Assembly (NCBI RefSeq): GCF_023206215.1
Contig: NZ_CP065800.1
Span: 3,410,001-3,474,000 of the forward strand
Direction: 5' to 3'
DNA from: Butyrivibrio fibrisolvens
Lineage (GTDB): Bacteria; Bacillota; Clostridia; Lachnospirales; Lachnospiraceae
Length of the DNA: 64,000 bases
This document shows positions 42,465 through 51,810 of this stretch, one piece after another (within the stretch, counting starts at the first letter, position 1; every line of letters begins with the position of its first letter). Both the position numbers and the translations under genes were made by a program. A model generated the notes under the pieces. It saw nothing but the letters and a program-made list of their open reading frames with translations, searched no databases and was not told the DNA's origin.

Positions 42465-43580
42465 ATGCGTTTTGTAAAAATAGATAATATGAAAGCAGGC
42501 ATGCGTCTGGCGAGGCCTGTATACTCCAAAAACGGAATACTTCTATACGATCGTAATTCCAAAATCAATGAATCCGGGATTGCCAGCATTAAAAATTTCG
42601 GTCTTATGGGCATGTTTATTCTAGAGCCTGCCGAACCAGTTCCTCCCATGACTCAAGCTGATATAGACTTCGAAAGATTCCAGACTATGAATGTTTATGC
42701 CATTAAGCAGGAGCTTGAACTTATAGTATCTAAAGAGACTTTGTCCAAAACTCAGTTCATAGTTGCAGATATAATCCAGAATTACGGTCATCTTGATAGC
42801 AAGATTAATTTCAGTCAGGATCTTAGAACCAAAGAAGATCATATATTCAGGCATACTCTTAGCGTTGCTATGCTGTGTGCCATGATAGCCAATAAGCTAA
42901 ACACCTCTCCCATAGACCAGATGAAAGTTGTAACAGCTGCTGTCATACACGAGCTTGGCAAGATCCTGTTCATTTCGGACAATCCTTCTTTTTCCGGTGA
43001 AAGTTCTGATATCCCGGAAGATTATATGACCAAGGGATTTAATCTTATCGAATCTCTATACACAGATAGTCCCGATATCAAGCGTATATGCGTTCAGGCT
43101 CATGGAAGTAAACAAAAACCCAATCCAAATGCAGTCCTTGGTGCAAAGATTCTGCTTGTAGCCAACGCCTACGACAGGATGACAGCTATGCAAAATGCAG
43201 GCGAACCTGCTTCAGAAGTAACAGCCATCCGCACACTTCTTCATGAGAATGTATATGACAAAAAGATCGTTGATGCCCTTATAGACAGTGTCAACATTCT
43301 CTCCTGTGGTATAACAGTTGAACTTAATAACCATGAGAAAGCATTGGTTCTTGCAGAAAATAAAGATGATATATTCAGACCAACAATTCTGACTTTTAAG
43401 GATAACACCATTCTGGATCTTGCCGACTGGCATAACAGGGATATAGAGATAACAGATGTCCAGAAGACTATGGACAACAGATACGTATTCGATGTTGCTG
43501 CTATAACAAGTTGCGGTCTAAGCACAGACTTCGAAGTAGAGATCCCGGACTTTGTAGAGGCACCTCATATTTTGGAGTGA
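42465..43580 (+). CDS. HD-GYP-like domain protein, probably catalytically degenerate
   Basis: 371 residues. An N-terminal 60-residue domain (MKAGMRLARPVYSKNGILLYD, as in many HD-GYP proteins) is followed by an HD region with HIFRHTLSVAMLCAMIA and AVIHELGKILF. The second metal motif is HE rather than HD, and the place of HHE-DG-GYP reads CVQAHGSKQKPNPNAVLG, with no GYP. Cyclic-di-GMP phosphodiesterase activity is therefore doubtful; a binding or regulatory role is more likely. ATG 42465 has GGAGG 6 bases upstream; the frame opens further up at 42426. Transcribed in the same direction as apbE with a 100-base gap. Confidence 0.82.
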   Translation: MRFVKIDNMKAGMRLARPVYSKNGILLYDRNSKINESGIASIKNFGLMGMFILEPAEPVPPMTQADIDFERFQTMNVYAIKQELELIVSKETLSKTQFIVADIIQNYGHLDSKINFSQDLRTKEDHIFRHTLSVAMLCAMIANKLNTSPIDQMKVVTAAVIHELGKILFISDNPSFSGESSDIPEDYMTKGFNLIESLYTDSPDIKRICVQAHGSKQKPNPNAVLGAKILLVANAYDRMTAMQNAGEPASEVTAIRTLLHENVYDKKIVDALIDSVNILSCGITVELNNHEKALVLAENKDDIFRPTILTFKDNTILDLADWHNRDIEITDVQKTMDNRYVFDVAAITSCGLSTDFEVEIPDFVEAPHILE

Positions 43581-43692
43581 TATACTAAGGCTTCAAACCT
43601 AGTCGGTGCCATATCATGGAAATCTCGTCAAGGAAGACAGACCATAAATCTTTGCTACTTTGATAATCATTTTAAATTCATAACATTAACAC

Positions 43693-43733
43693 AAAAACCT
43701 CGTTTCCACTACCATAACGGAAACGAGGTTTTT
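43693..43733. terminator. Strong bidirectional terminator
   Basis: Perfect 15-bp stem AAAAACCTCGTTTCC / GGAAACGAGGTTTTT with 11-base loop between the convergent HD-GYP-like gene and the end of the rnf operon. Confidence 0.95.
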
Positions 43734-43755
43734 TAATCAGATTTATATTACTTTT

Positions 43756-44553
43756 TTATCCGATCTTCTCGATTGCTTTCTTCGGACACTTGGATGCGCA
43801 AAGTCCGCAATGAGTACACTTGGACTGATCTATACGAGCAAGGTTATTTTCAACTGTGATAGCGCCTACCGGACAGTTCTTTTCACATATATGACATGAG
43901 ATACATCCAACCTTACAATATTTATTGACTTTCTGACCCGGATCCTGAGACTTACATCTTACAGATTCTGTAGCGCTGTAAGGAATCAGATCTATAAGGC
44001 CTCTTGGACATATTTCTATGCACTTGCCGCATGCTTTACAGCTATCCTTGTCTACTACTGCCACTCCATTGACTATATGTATAGCATCAAACTGACATAC
44101 AGATACGCAGGAGCCGCCGCCAAGACAGCCAAAAGTACATGTCTTAGGACCGCTTCCGGGAAGCTGGTTGATAACGCGGCAATCCATGGCACCTGAATAT
44201 TCATACTGCCTTGTAGATAGCTCGCAGTCGCCTCCGCAGTGTACGTAAGCAACTTCCCTTTCTGTCTCGCCTGCATCTACTCCCATGATTTCGGATATAA
44301 GAGCTGCTACAGGAGCGCCACCTACCGGACACTGATTAACCGGAGCTTCGCCCTTAGCTATAGCAGCAGCACATCCCGAACATCCGGGATATCCGCAGCC
44401 GCCGCAGTTGTTGCCTGGTAGAACGTCAAGGACAGCTGCTTCTTTTTCATCTACATCTACGTGAAGCTTGATGTTGGCATAGCCGAGAATCAGACCTATC
44501 AGGATTCCGCAGCCCGCAACAACAGCCACCGCGATCAATATTCCATTTAACAT
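43756..44553 (-). CDS. rnfB: Rnf complex subunit B, polyferredoxin
   Basis: Electron-entry subunit of the Rnf ferredoxin:NAD+ oxidoreductase. About 265 residues: an N-terminal membrane anchor (LNGILIAVAVVAGCGILIGLILG), the four-Cys NCGGCGYPGCSGCA cluster motif, a further cysteine group (CGGDCELS), and several 4Fe-4S ferredoxin motifs (CKACGKCIEICPRGL, CISCHICEKNCP, CTHCGLCASKCP). Start ATG 44553 has GGAAGGAG; upstream in-frame codons to 44652 overlap rnfA and are rejected. Last gene of the operon. Confidence 0.97.
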   Translation of the reverse strand: MLNGILIAVAVVAGCGILIGLILGYANIKLHVDVDEKEAAVLDVLPGNNCGGCGYPGCSGCAAAIAKGEAPVNQCPVGGAPVAALISEIMGVDAGETEREVAYVHCGGDCELSTRQYEYSGAMDCRVINQLPGSGPKTCTFGCLGGGSCVSVCQFDAIHIVNGVAVVDKDSCKACGKCIEICPRGLIDLIPYSATESVRCKSQDPGQKVNKYCKVGCISCHICEKNCPVGAITVENNLARIDQSKCTHCGLCASKCPKKAIEKIG

Positions 44554-44573
44554 AGTTTCTCCTTCCAAGTCGC

Positions 44574-45158
44574 TCAGCGAAGCACTGAGAATCCTGTGAA
44601 TGCAATTGCCATAAGTCCTGCCGTAATAACTACAATCGGTGTTCCCTTCCATGATTCAGGAATATCATTGTATTCCATCTTCTCACGAAGTCCTGCCAGA
44701 ATCGTAATGGAAATAGTAAAGCCGACTGCTGTTGCAAATCCATTCACTATACCCTCGATGATATTGTACTCATTAGTTACGTTAAGAAGTGCAACACCAA
44801 GAACAGCACAGTTAGTTGTGATAAGTGGAAGATATACGCCAAGTGCCTCATACAAAGGCTTAACGAATTTCTTAAGGAACATCTCAACAAACTGAACCAG
44901 CATCGCTATTATAAGTATGAAAACTATAGTATTAAGATATACCAGATCCAGAGGAACCAGTATGAACTTATACAAAAGTCCGCACACTGCAGATGCAAGT
45001 GTTATTACAAATATGATAGCTCCGCCCATTCCGGCAGCACTTGAAACCTTCTTGGATACGCCAAGGAAAGGACACAGTCCAAGGAACTGTGATAATACTA
45101 CGTTATTGATCAGGGAGGACATGATCAGTATGCCTATAAGCTGACTTACTACATTCAT
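44574..45158 (-). CDS. rnfA: Rnf complex subunit A
   Basis: Integral membrane subunit with six helices, 194 residues. Starts MNVVSQLIGILIMSSLINNVVLS with the conserved FLGLCPFLGVSKK Cys motif in helix 1/2 and TTNCAVLGVALLN, whose Cys residues ligate the intramembrane 2Fe-2S cluster shared with RnfE. Its ATG overlaps the rnfE stop in ATGA. Confidence 0.97.
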   Translation of the reverse strand: MNVVSQLIGILIMSSLINNVVLSQFLGLCPFLGVSKKVSSAAGMGGAIIFVITLASAVCGLLYKFILVPLDLVYLNTIVFILIIAMLVQFVEMFLKKFVKPLYEALGVYLPLITTNCAVLGVALLNVTNEYNIIEGIVNGFATAVGFTISITILAGLREKMEYNDIPESWKGTPIVVITAGLMAIAFTGFSVLR

Positions 45159-45979
45159 TTGTCATCTTCCTCCTTTTTATCTTCTTTATTGTCTTCTGCT
45201 TTAGACTCTTCTTTAGAAGCTTCTTTCTTGTCATCCTTCTTGGAAGGAATCTCCATATCTACATTCATGCATCCGCCGCTTTTATACTTGGACACATCCT
45301 TGCCCTTCTCGGCACGCTTTCTGTTGATCCTGTTCATGGTAGCCATAAGAGTTCCAAGTACCAGGAATGCGCCTGCCTGAAGTACGAAGATACTGATCGG
45401 AGTATACATTCCAAAGAATGTACCAACAGGTCCGGGAACAACTGTTCCTTCGCCAAGGAGCTGAATACCAAAAGCTGTTCCTGCGCCGATAAGCTCACGT
45501 ACAAGACCTATGATGGTGATAGAACATGTGAAACCAAGTCCCATTCCAAGTCCGTCAAAAAGAGCCGGTACAGCGCCGTGTTTGCTGGCATATGACTCTG
45601 CACGTCCGAAGATGATACAGTTAACAACGATAAGCGGGATATATACGCCAAGTGCTTCGTTGAGAGCAGGAAGATATGCCTGCATCAAAAGGTCTACCAG
45701 TGTAACAAACGAAGCGATGACTACAATAAATGATGGAATTCTAACTGTATCCGGAATGACTTTTCTAAGCAGTGATATTACCAGATTAGAAAGAGCCAGA
45801 ACGAAAGTAGTTGCAAGACCCATTGACAGACCATTGATGGCAGATGTTGTAACGGCAAGTGTAGGACACATACCAAGTACAAGAACTGTCGTAGGATTTT
45901 CTACAACTATACCATTTAAAAATCTCTCAAGCGGTGTGTCTGCAGGAAGCCCGAGAGCGCCTTTTCTTTTTTCACTCAT
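45155..45979 (-). CDS. rnfE: Rnf complex subunit E with charged C-terminal tail
   Basis: Membrane partner of RnfA, about 274 residues. Six helices with VLGMCPTLAVTTSAING and LIVVNCIIFGRAESYAS cysteine motifs. Roughly the last 45 residues form a Lys/Glu/Asp-rich cytoplasmic tail (KKEASKEESKAEDNKEDKK-like), unusual in this subunit. ATG 45979 with AAGGAGG is preferred to the upstream frame opening at 46027. Confidence 0.96.
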   Translation of the reverse strand: MSEKRKGALGLPADTPLERFLNGIVVENPTTVLVLGMCPTLAVTTSAINGLSMGLATTFVLALSNLVISLLRKVIPDTVRIPSFIVVIASFVTLVDLLMQAYLPALNEALGVYIPLIVVNCIIFGRAESYASKHGAVPALFDGLGMGLGFTCSITIIGLVRELIGAGTAFGIQLLGEGTVVPGPVGTFFGMYTPISIFVLQAGAFLVLGTLMATMNRINRKRAEKGKDVSKYKSGGCMNVDMEIPSKKDDKKEASKEESKAEDNKEDKKEEDDK

Positions 45980-45980
45980 C

Positions 45981-46649
45981 TTACTGACCTCCTTCCAGAA
46001 CGTTTGTATAGTACAGAAGGCCGGCATTTACACCATTGGTAACTGCTTTGGAAGTGATAGTGGCACCTGATATAGCTTCGATGGAGGTGTCATTAAGACT
46101 TGACTTGCCTGTTCCGTCCTTAACAACCGAATATGTTACTGTTGCATCGATTCCGCCGTCAACAGAATACTGAGGAACCAATACCTTCTCAGCATTCATA
46201 CCAAGACCAGGAGTCTCGCTGATGGATATAAGAGAGATTCCATTGAGTACTCCATCTGTTGTAATACCCATAGAGAACTCGATATCATCGTTATATCCCT
46301 TGGATGTTATCTGAACGATATATCCAATAACATTGCCGCTTCCATCATAAGCCTCTATGACGGATTCAATCGTAACACCTGAATAATCTGCTGATGTACC
46401 TAAGACTTCACTAGCCTTTGAGCTATCAACGATATTGTCCTGTCCAAAAGAACTTGCGCTTGCAAATACTGCCTTATTGGCCTTCTCAACCTTAAGAGCA
46501 TTCTGGTAAGCGATAGGTTCCTTGGTGATCTGATATACAAGCCCTAATAAGACTCCTGCAATGAGTGTGATCACGAAGAGGATAAGGGCATTTTTGATCA
46601 TTTCACCGGTCTCATTTTTCTTAAGATCGGCTGTCTGTTCATTACTCAT
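45981..46649 (-). CDS. rnfG: Rnf complex subunit G, FMN-bearing
   Basis: About 222 residues: one transmembrane helix (ALILFVITLIAGVLLGLVYQ) then an extracytoplasmic FMN-binding domain. The flavinylation site is SGATITSKAV near the C-terminus, the Thr being the attachment residue modified by ApbE. Start ATG 46649 has AAGGAGG and overlaps the rnfD stop as ATGA. Confidence 0.97.
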   Translation of the reverse strand: MSNEQTADLKKNETGEMIKNALILFVITLIAGVLLGLVYQITKEPIAYQNALKVEKANKAVFASASSFGQDNIVDSSKASEVLGTSADYSGVTIESVIEAYDGSGNVIGYIVQITSKGYNDDIEFSMGITTDGVLNGISLISISETPGLGMNAEKVLVPQYSVDGGIDATVTYSVVKDGTGKSSLNDTSIEAISGATITSKAVTNGVNAGLLYYTNVLEGGQ

Positions 46650-47596
46650 GCTTTTGCCTCCTTCTTGCGTGATTTTTTCGGAATACCGAAAGCTCTTGGA
46701 AGTGTCCATCTCTCGATAAGCGGAACCAAGAGATTTCCAATGATGATAGCATAGGATACGCCCTCTGCACCTGATCCAAAGATACGGAATATTCCGGTAA
46801 GAAGTCCCAGAACTATACCATAAATATATTTTCCCACATTAGTGATAGGACTCGTTACATAGTCGGTAGCCATGAAGAAAGCTCCAAGCATAAGTCCGCC
46901 ACCTGCAAGCTGTGCAGAAAGGTATGCAGGATTCCATCCACGTCCGCCGAAGATCATTACGAAGATAGCAAAAGAAACGATGTATGATCCGGGAATTCTA
47001 AGATCGATGACGCCTGCCATGATAAGTACACAAGCACCTATTACGATTGCGATCATAGAAGTCTCACCGATAACACCGCCTGTGAAACCTTCGATCATCT
47101 TCATTACGTCAACTTCCTCGCCTGCCTTAAGAGCTGCAAGAGGTGTTGCACCTGTATAAGTATCTGTAACGAAATCTGTCATAAGTCTGGGAAAAGATAT
47201 TACGAGAAAACATCTTGCACCCAGAGCCGGGTTCATAAAGTTCTGTCCAAGTCCTCCAAAGAGCTCTTTGACTACTACAATGGCGAAGATACCGCCGATT
47301 ATAGGAAGCCAGAAAGGAGCTGTACTTGGAATGTTAAGACCTATAAGAAGACCGGTTACAACTGCAGAAAGGTCTCCTATAGTGTTAGGCTTGTGCATAA
47401 GTTTCTCATATACATACTCAGTGATAACTGTTGTAGCTATAGATAATAATATGAGAACAAGTGCATACAGGCCAAAGTTAAATACGCCAAACGCAGCCGG
47501 AATACATAGTCCTATGATCACCCAAAGCATAATATTGGTGGTCGTAGAGCCACTCCTGACATGCGGATTGGACGACACATTTCTAAATTCGCTCAT
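46646..47596 (-). CDS. rnfD: Rnf complex subunit D, FMN-bearing
   Basis: 316-residue membrane protein of the NqrB/RnfD family with about nine helices. The flavin-attachment Thr lies in DTYTGATPLAAL near residue 155; NFMNPALGARCFLV and ATDYVTSPI are conserved. GGGGAGG precedes ATG 47596. It follows rnfC with a 12-base gap. Confidence 0.97.
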   Translation of the reverse strand: MSEFRNVSSNPHVRSGSTTTNIMLWVIIGLCIPAAFGVFNFGLYALVLILLSIATTVITEYVYEKLMHKPNTIGDLSAVVTGLLIGLNIPSTAPFWLPIIGGIFAIVVVKELFGGLGQNFMNPALGARCFLVISFPRLMTDFVTDTYTGATPLAALKAGEEVDVMKMIEGFTGGVIGETSMIAIVIGACVLIMAGVIDLRIPGSYIVSFAIFVMIFGGRGWNPAYLSAQLAGGGLMLGAFFMATDYVTSPITNVGKYIYGIVLGLLTGIFRIFGSGAEGVSYAIIIGNLLVPLIERWTLPRAFGIPKKSRKKEAKA

Positions 47597-47608
47597 ATTG
47601 TCCTCCCC

Positions 47609-48928
47609 TTATTTCTTCTTGCGATTAGCAAGCTGTATTTTACGCATGCCTTTGATAAGCTGTGTCAAGTGACGATGTGCCGGACAGATAAATGAGCAGC
47701 ATCCACATTCGCAGCATTCCATGCCGTATTCCTTAAGGAATCTCTCTGTCTGTCCATGCTCTACAGCATCAGCAAGATTCTTGGGAATAAGCTGTTCAGG
47801 ACAAGCCTCTACACAGCGAGCACAGTTAATGCATGCTGTAGGCTCCATAGCAGAAACAGCATCTTCTGTAAGACATGTAAGAGCTGATGCAGTCTTGGTT
47901 GTAGGAACTTCGGTATCCCATACAGCAAAGCCCATCATAGGTCCGCCTGAGATGATCTTCTGAGGTGTCTTATAGAATCCACCTGCATCATCCAAAAGTT
48001 CCTGATAGCTTGTACCGATCCTGACTTTATAGTTACAAGGATCCTTGATCGCATCACCTGTAATGGTTACGATCCTCTCCATCAGAGGTCTTCCTTCTGT
48101 TACAGCTCGATATATAGCACAGAGTGTATCAGTATTATCAACGATACATCCCGCATCTGCAGGAAGCATAGATGAGTTGATACTTCTGCCTGTACATGCA
48201 TATATCAGCATACGCTCAGCGCCCTGAGGATACTTGGTCTGGAGCTGCTTAACCTCAATCTTGGGTTCATCTTTAGTAAGCTCACGGAGCTTCTTGATAG
48301 CCTCAGGCTTATTATCTTCAACCGCAAGGATACCTCTTGCATTAGGGAAAAGAGATACAGCAATCTTAAGACCACCAATAATAAGCTCAGGTTCTTCGAT
48401 CATACGACGATAATCTGAGGTAAGATAAGGCTCACACTCTGAGCAGTTAGCTATTACGTATTCGATTTTATCGGGTTCTTTAGGGGATAATTTGACAGCG
48501 GTTGGGAATCCCGCACCGCCCATTCCGACAACCCCGGCCTCTCTGACAGCAGCTACTATCTCTTCGCTGGTCATCTCCTCCCACGGTTTTACTTCAGGCC
48601 ATTCAACTTCTTCATAGAGTCCATCGTTCTCAACGATGATACTGTTGCACATTCCGCCGGTCGCAAGTCTTCTAGGCTCAATCGCCTTAACGGTTCCGGA
48701 TACTGTCGCATAGATTGGAGCAGATACAAAACCTGAAGCCTCAGCAATTTTTTGCCCGGTCAGAACATGGTCACCTACTGCCACTATTGGGGATGCAGGT
48801 GCTCCGATATGCTATGATAACGGATATACAAGATCACCCTTAGGCAGAACACTTTTGATGGGTTTGTCCATAGTCAGCTCTTTGCCTTCATATGGATGGA
48901 CTCCCCCTACGAACGTTAGTCGCGCCAT
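47609..48928 (-). CDS. rnfC: Rnf complex subunit C interrupted by an in-frame TAG
   Basis: NADH-binding subunit of Rnf with FMN and two 4Fe-4S clusters (CINCARCVEACP and CECGCCSFICP). The full 439-codon frame starts at ATG 48928 (MARLTFVGGVHPYEGKEL) but codon 39 (48812-48814) is TAG where the family has Gln in the conserved LSQHIGAPA. Both sides are in the same frame and fully conserved, so this is one CAG-to-TAG change or a base-call error. The rest begins with a GTG at 48784 that lacks a good ribosome binding site. First gene of rnfCDGEAB, which pumps ions while oxidising ferredoxin. Confidence 0.85.
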
Positions 48929-49372
48929 TTCCTACCCTTCTTTCTGATGATTTTATCAGTGCCTATGATACGGAAAATATACAAATAGTAAACCTCGCAC
49001 TAAGACCATTCCAAGACCTGTGATAATATTTGAAGTCTTTAATGTCTCCCATTTAGATAAGGTTTACATAATTGTATTTACTCCCAATATCACAATAATA
49101 TTTTACGACTTAAATTATAAAAATTCCATATACTACAATCTATATTTTGATGAATAATCGGCATTTTTTATATCGTTTGTATATATATTTAAAAACATTT
49201 TAGAAGAATTGTTAGCAACTGCTAATGCACTACCTTGTACAATGTGATAAAATATCATTACTTTGATTTTGATCAATTATCGTTTACTATAGTAATTGAA
49301 TCATAAAATATGTCATAAGAATCCCTTATAGTCATATATATTCGGTTCATTTACTATAATCCAGAGGTTAAT
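48929..49372. other. Divergent intergenic region rnfC / RNase H-like gene
   Basis: 444 AT-rich bases holding the rnf promoter and that of the RNase H-like gene, neither matched clearly to consensus. The palindrome TTAGCAACTGCTAA (49212-49225) matches the pair upstream of the DUF3793/flavodoxin genes. Confidence 0.5.
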
Positions 49373-50548
49373 ATGATAATCATACAAAAAGATATACTTT
49401 TTAAACCGGTCATGCTCGCACCGTATCCAATCAATAAACTGGTAGAAAATCCCGAAAAAGCCCTTTTTATTGATATAGAAACTACAGGTTTTTCTGCCAA
49501 GACTTCAAAGCTGTATCTTATAGGATGTGCCTACTACGAACAGGGTAGCTGGCACCTTGCCCAGTGGTTTGCAGATAAGAAAGATGATGAAGAAGAGATT
49601 CTGAATGCATTTTTGATGTTCGCATCAACCTATGATACACTGATCCATTTCAACGGCAACAGATTCGATCTTCCATATATCAAAGCAAAATGTGACCACT
49701 ATGGCATTGAAGATCAATTGGATAATATGAATTCAATTGATATATACAAACTCATATCACCCTACAAGGATGTTTTGGGGCTCGAGAACTGTAAGCAAAA
49801 GACGATAGAGCTGTTCCTTGGAATAAATCGTGAAGACATCTTCACAGGCGGCCAGCTCATAGAAATCTACGACAAGTATCTGGAGTCCAAGAACGAAGAG
49901 TTTTATAGACTTCTCCTACTTCACAATGAGGATGATGTCAAGGGAATGTCAGAACTGCTTCCTATCCTGTACTATGTAGACTTTTTTGAAAGCATCAAGA
50001 ATATGCCTCCTCTTCACATGCGAACAGACGCTCAGCAGTCCGAACTGTCTGATACGCTTCCCCTTCGTGCTGTCAAAGTTCAGGCCAATTATTATACAGA
50101 TATGGACGGCACAGAGAAAAAAGAGATATTCATGAAGCTTTCACTTTCATGCAAACTTCCGGTACCGTTTAAATGTAATCTCGATGGAATATTTTTGAAC
50201 ATAGAGGGAAATACAGCAAATCTCAGAATTCCTCTTTTCGAAGAAGAACTCAAATACTTTTATTCAAATTATAAGGATTATTATTATCTTCCGGACGAAG
50301 ATCAGGCACTGCACAAGTCTGTAGCTTCCTTCGTAGAAAGGTCGCATCGGGTTCAGGCCAAAGCAGAGAACTGCTACACGAGGAAACCCGGACAGTTTTT
50401 AAAGCAGTGGGATCTTGTATTTACACCTTTCTTCAAACATGAATACAAGGAACACGCCTTATATTTTGAATTGACAGACAATATCAAAGTCAACAGATCT
50501 GCCATGAGCCTGTACGCATGTCATGTTCTGTCACACCTTTTTGAATGA
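49373..50548 (+). CDS. YprB-like RNase H-fold exonuclease domain protein
   Basis: 391 residues. The N-terminal 200 residues match the RNase_H_2/YprB DEDD exonuclease-like family: FIDIETTGFS (Asp, Glu), HFNGNRFDLPYIK (Asp) and LLHNEDDVKGM (Asp) give the four acidic residues. The remaining 190 residues are variable and of unknown role. Nuclease activity on DNA or RNA is likely from the motifs, the biological role unknown. AGAGG precedes ATG 49373. Monocistronic, ending at a terminator. Confidence 0.87.
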   Translation: MIIIQKDILFKPVMLAPYPINKLVENPEKALFIDIETTGFSAKTSKLYLIGCAYYEQGSWHLAQWFADKKDDEEEILNAFLMFASTYDTLIHFNGNRFDLPYIKAKCDHYGIEDQLDNMNSIDIYKLISPYKDVLGLENCKQKTIELFLGINREDIFTGGQLIEIYDKYLESKNEEFYRLLLLHNEDDVKGMSELLPILYYVDFFESIKNMPPLHMRTDAQQSELSDTLPLRAVKVQANYYTDMDGTEKKEIFMKLSLSCKLPVPFKCNLDGIFLNIEGNTANLRIPLFEEELKYFYSNYKDYYYLPDEDQALHKSVASFVERSHRVQAKAENCYTRKPGQFLKQWDLVFTPFFKHEYKEHALYFELTDNIKVNRSAMSLYACHVLSHLFE

Positions 50549-50555
50549 TAATAAG

Positions 50556-50584
50556 AAAAGCTCCGGAGGCTAACCGGAGCTTTT
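50556..50584. terminator. Bidirectional terminator
   Basis: AAAAGCTCCGG / CCGGAGCTTTT, perfect 11-bp stem with 7-base loop, right after the RNase H-like stop codon. Confidence 0.9.
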
Positions 50585-50737
50585 CTCTTGCAGAGGAAAA
50601 TTTAGTTGATGCAGTTAAAATCCAGGTCTTGTCCCGGATTGGTTCAGCAAATCCAAATCCTATTGTCATACAAGCCAGACACGAGCACATTTTCTTATGG
50701 TCATAGCCTTGATAACAATTCCAGATACTGATATAAG

Positions 50738-51523
50738 TTATCCCTTCGGTCTTTCGTAGTAGAAAGAGTTCTTTCTTACAAATCCAATATCCTTATAATT
50801 TATTATCTGTTCTGTAGCACCAATGAACAGGATACCTCCCGGAGCCAGCGAATCATAATATTTTCTGAAAGTCTCATCCTTAGCTTCTTCTGTGAAGTAG
50901 ATAAGAACGTTACGGCATACGATCAGGTGATAATCCTTGGGATAAGGATCTCTTAAAAGGTCTGCCTGTTTGAATGTTACGCGGCTCTTGATCTCATTAG
51001 AGATAGTTACTGTTCCGTCTGAATTCTTGGTAAAATACTTATCCTTAAGATCCTTGGGAACTCCGGCTATCTCCTTCTCTGCATAAATGCCCATCTTAGC
51101 TTTGGCAATAGCAACAGAATCAAGGTCAGTAGCCAGTATATTGATCTGATTAAGCGGTACATGGCGTGACAAGAGCATTACAATAGTATATGGCTCATCA
51201 CCTGTCGAGCATGCAGCACTCCAGATCTTAAGATTCTTGCCAAACTTGCCCATTAGTTCCGGAACCATATCTTTGTCCATAAGAGCCCACTGATCCGGAT
51301 TACGGAAGAATTCCGATACGTTGATGGTAAGATATGTAACAAAGGCATGAAGTACTTCTTTGTCCTTCTTGATCAGATCCATGAACTGGTCGTATCCTTT
51401 TACCTCATACTTGCCGATAAGAGTATCTATACGGCGTTTCATCTGTTTTTCCTTATAGGCATTCAGATCTATCTTGGTCAGGTCGTAAACTGCTTTTTTG
51501 AACCACTCATAATCATAAGCCAT
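50738..51523 (-). CDS. CheR family protein-glutamate O-methyltransferase
   Basis: 261 residues. N-terminal helical CheR domain (WFKKAVYDLTKIDLNAYKEKQMKRRI, NVSEFFRNPDQW) and SAM-binding domain (WSAACSTGDEPYTI, ILATDLDSVAIAKA, CRNVLIYFTEEA). Methylates Glu residues of chemoreceptors in motile bacteria. No other chemotaxis or flagellar gene is near, so it stands alone. ATG 51523 is chosen over the further open frame to 51586 because the family starts here; GGAGG lies 11 bases upstream. Confidence 0.92.
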   Translation of the reverse strand: MAYDYEWFKKAVYDLTKIDLNAYKEKQMKRRIDTLIGKYEVKGYDQFMDLIKKDKEVLHAFVTYLTINVSEFFRNPDQWALMDKDMVPELMGKFGKNLKIWSAACSTGDEPYTIVMLLSRHVPLNQINILATDLDSVAIAKAKMGIYAEKEIAGVPKDLKDKYFTKNSDGTVTISNEIKSRVTFKQADLLRDPYPKDYHLIVCRNVLIYFTEEAKDETFRKYYDSLAPGGILFIGATEQIINYKDIGFVRKNSFYYERPKG

Positions 51524-51733
51524 GATACTTGTAACCTCCAAAGAATATATATCCCTGCTTTTATGTTCAGAGATACGTGTCGTCAAGACACACGATATAT
51601 TACTATACAGATACTACATAAAGAATATCGGATGATCTATACAAAAGATTAATACGAAACATGACAAAATAATTAGAACAACATTAAAAGCATTAATTAA
51701 GCCTCAGTTTTAAGTTCCGTCACCAAAAGCAAA

Positions 51734-51770
51734 TAAAAAAGCTCCGATAGCATTATCGCCATCGGAGCTT
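51734..51770 (-). terminator. Rho-independent terminator after rpsA
   Basis: Minus strand AAGCTCCGAT / ATCGGAGCTT with 12-base loop and T6 tail. Confidence 0.92.
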
Positions 51771-51810
51771 ATCTTTACCAATTAAATTGATAGATTAGTA
51801 ATACTAAATA

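Noticed and set aside
48785..48928. rnfC simply starting at GTG 48784
   Set aside because: The upstream 48 codons encode a conserved RnfC N-terminus in the same frame with a start codon and site, so the TAG is an interruption, not a boundary.
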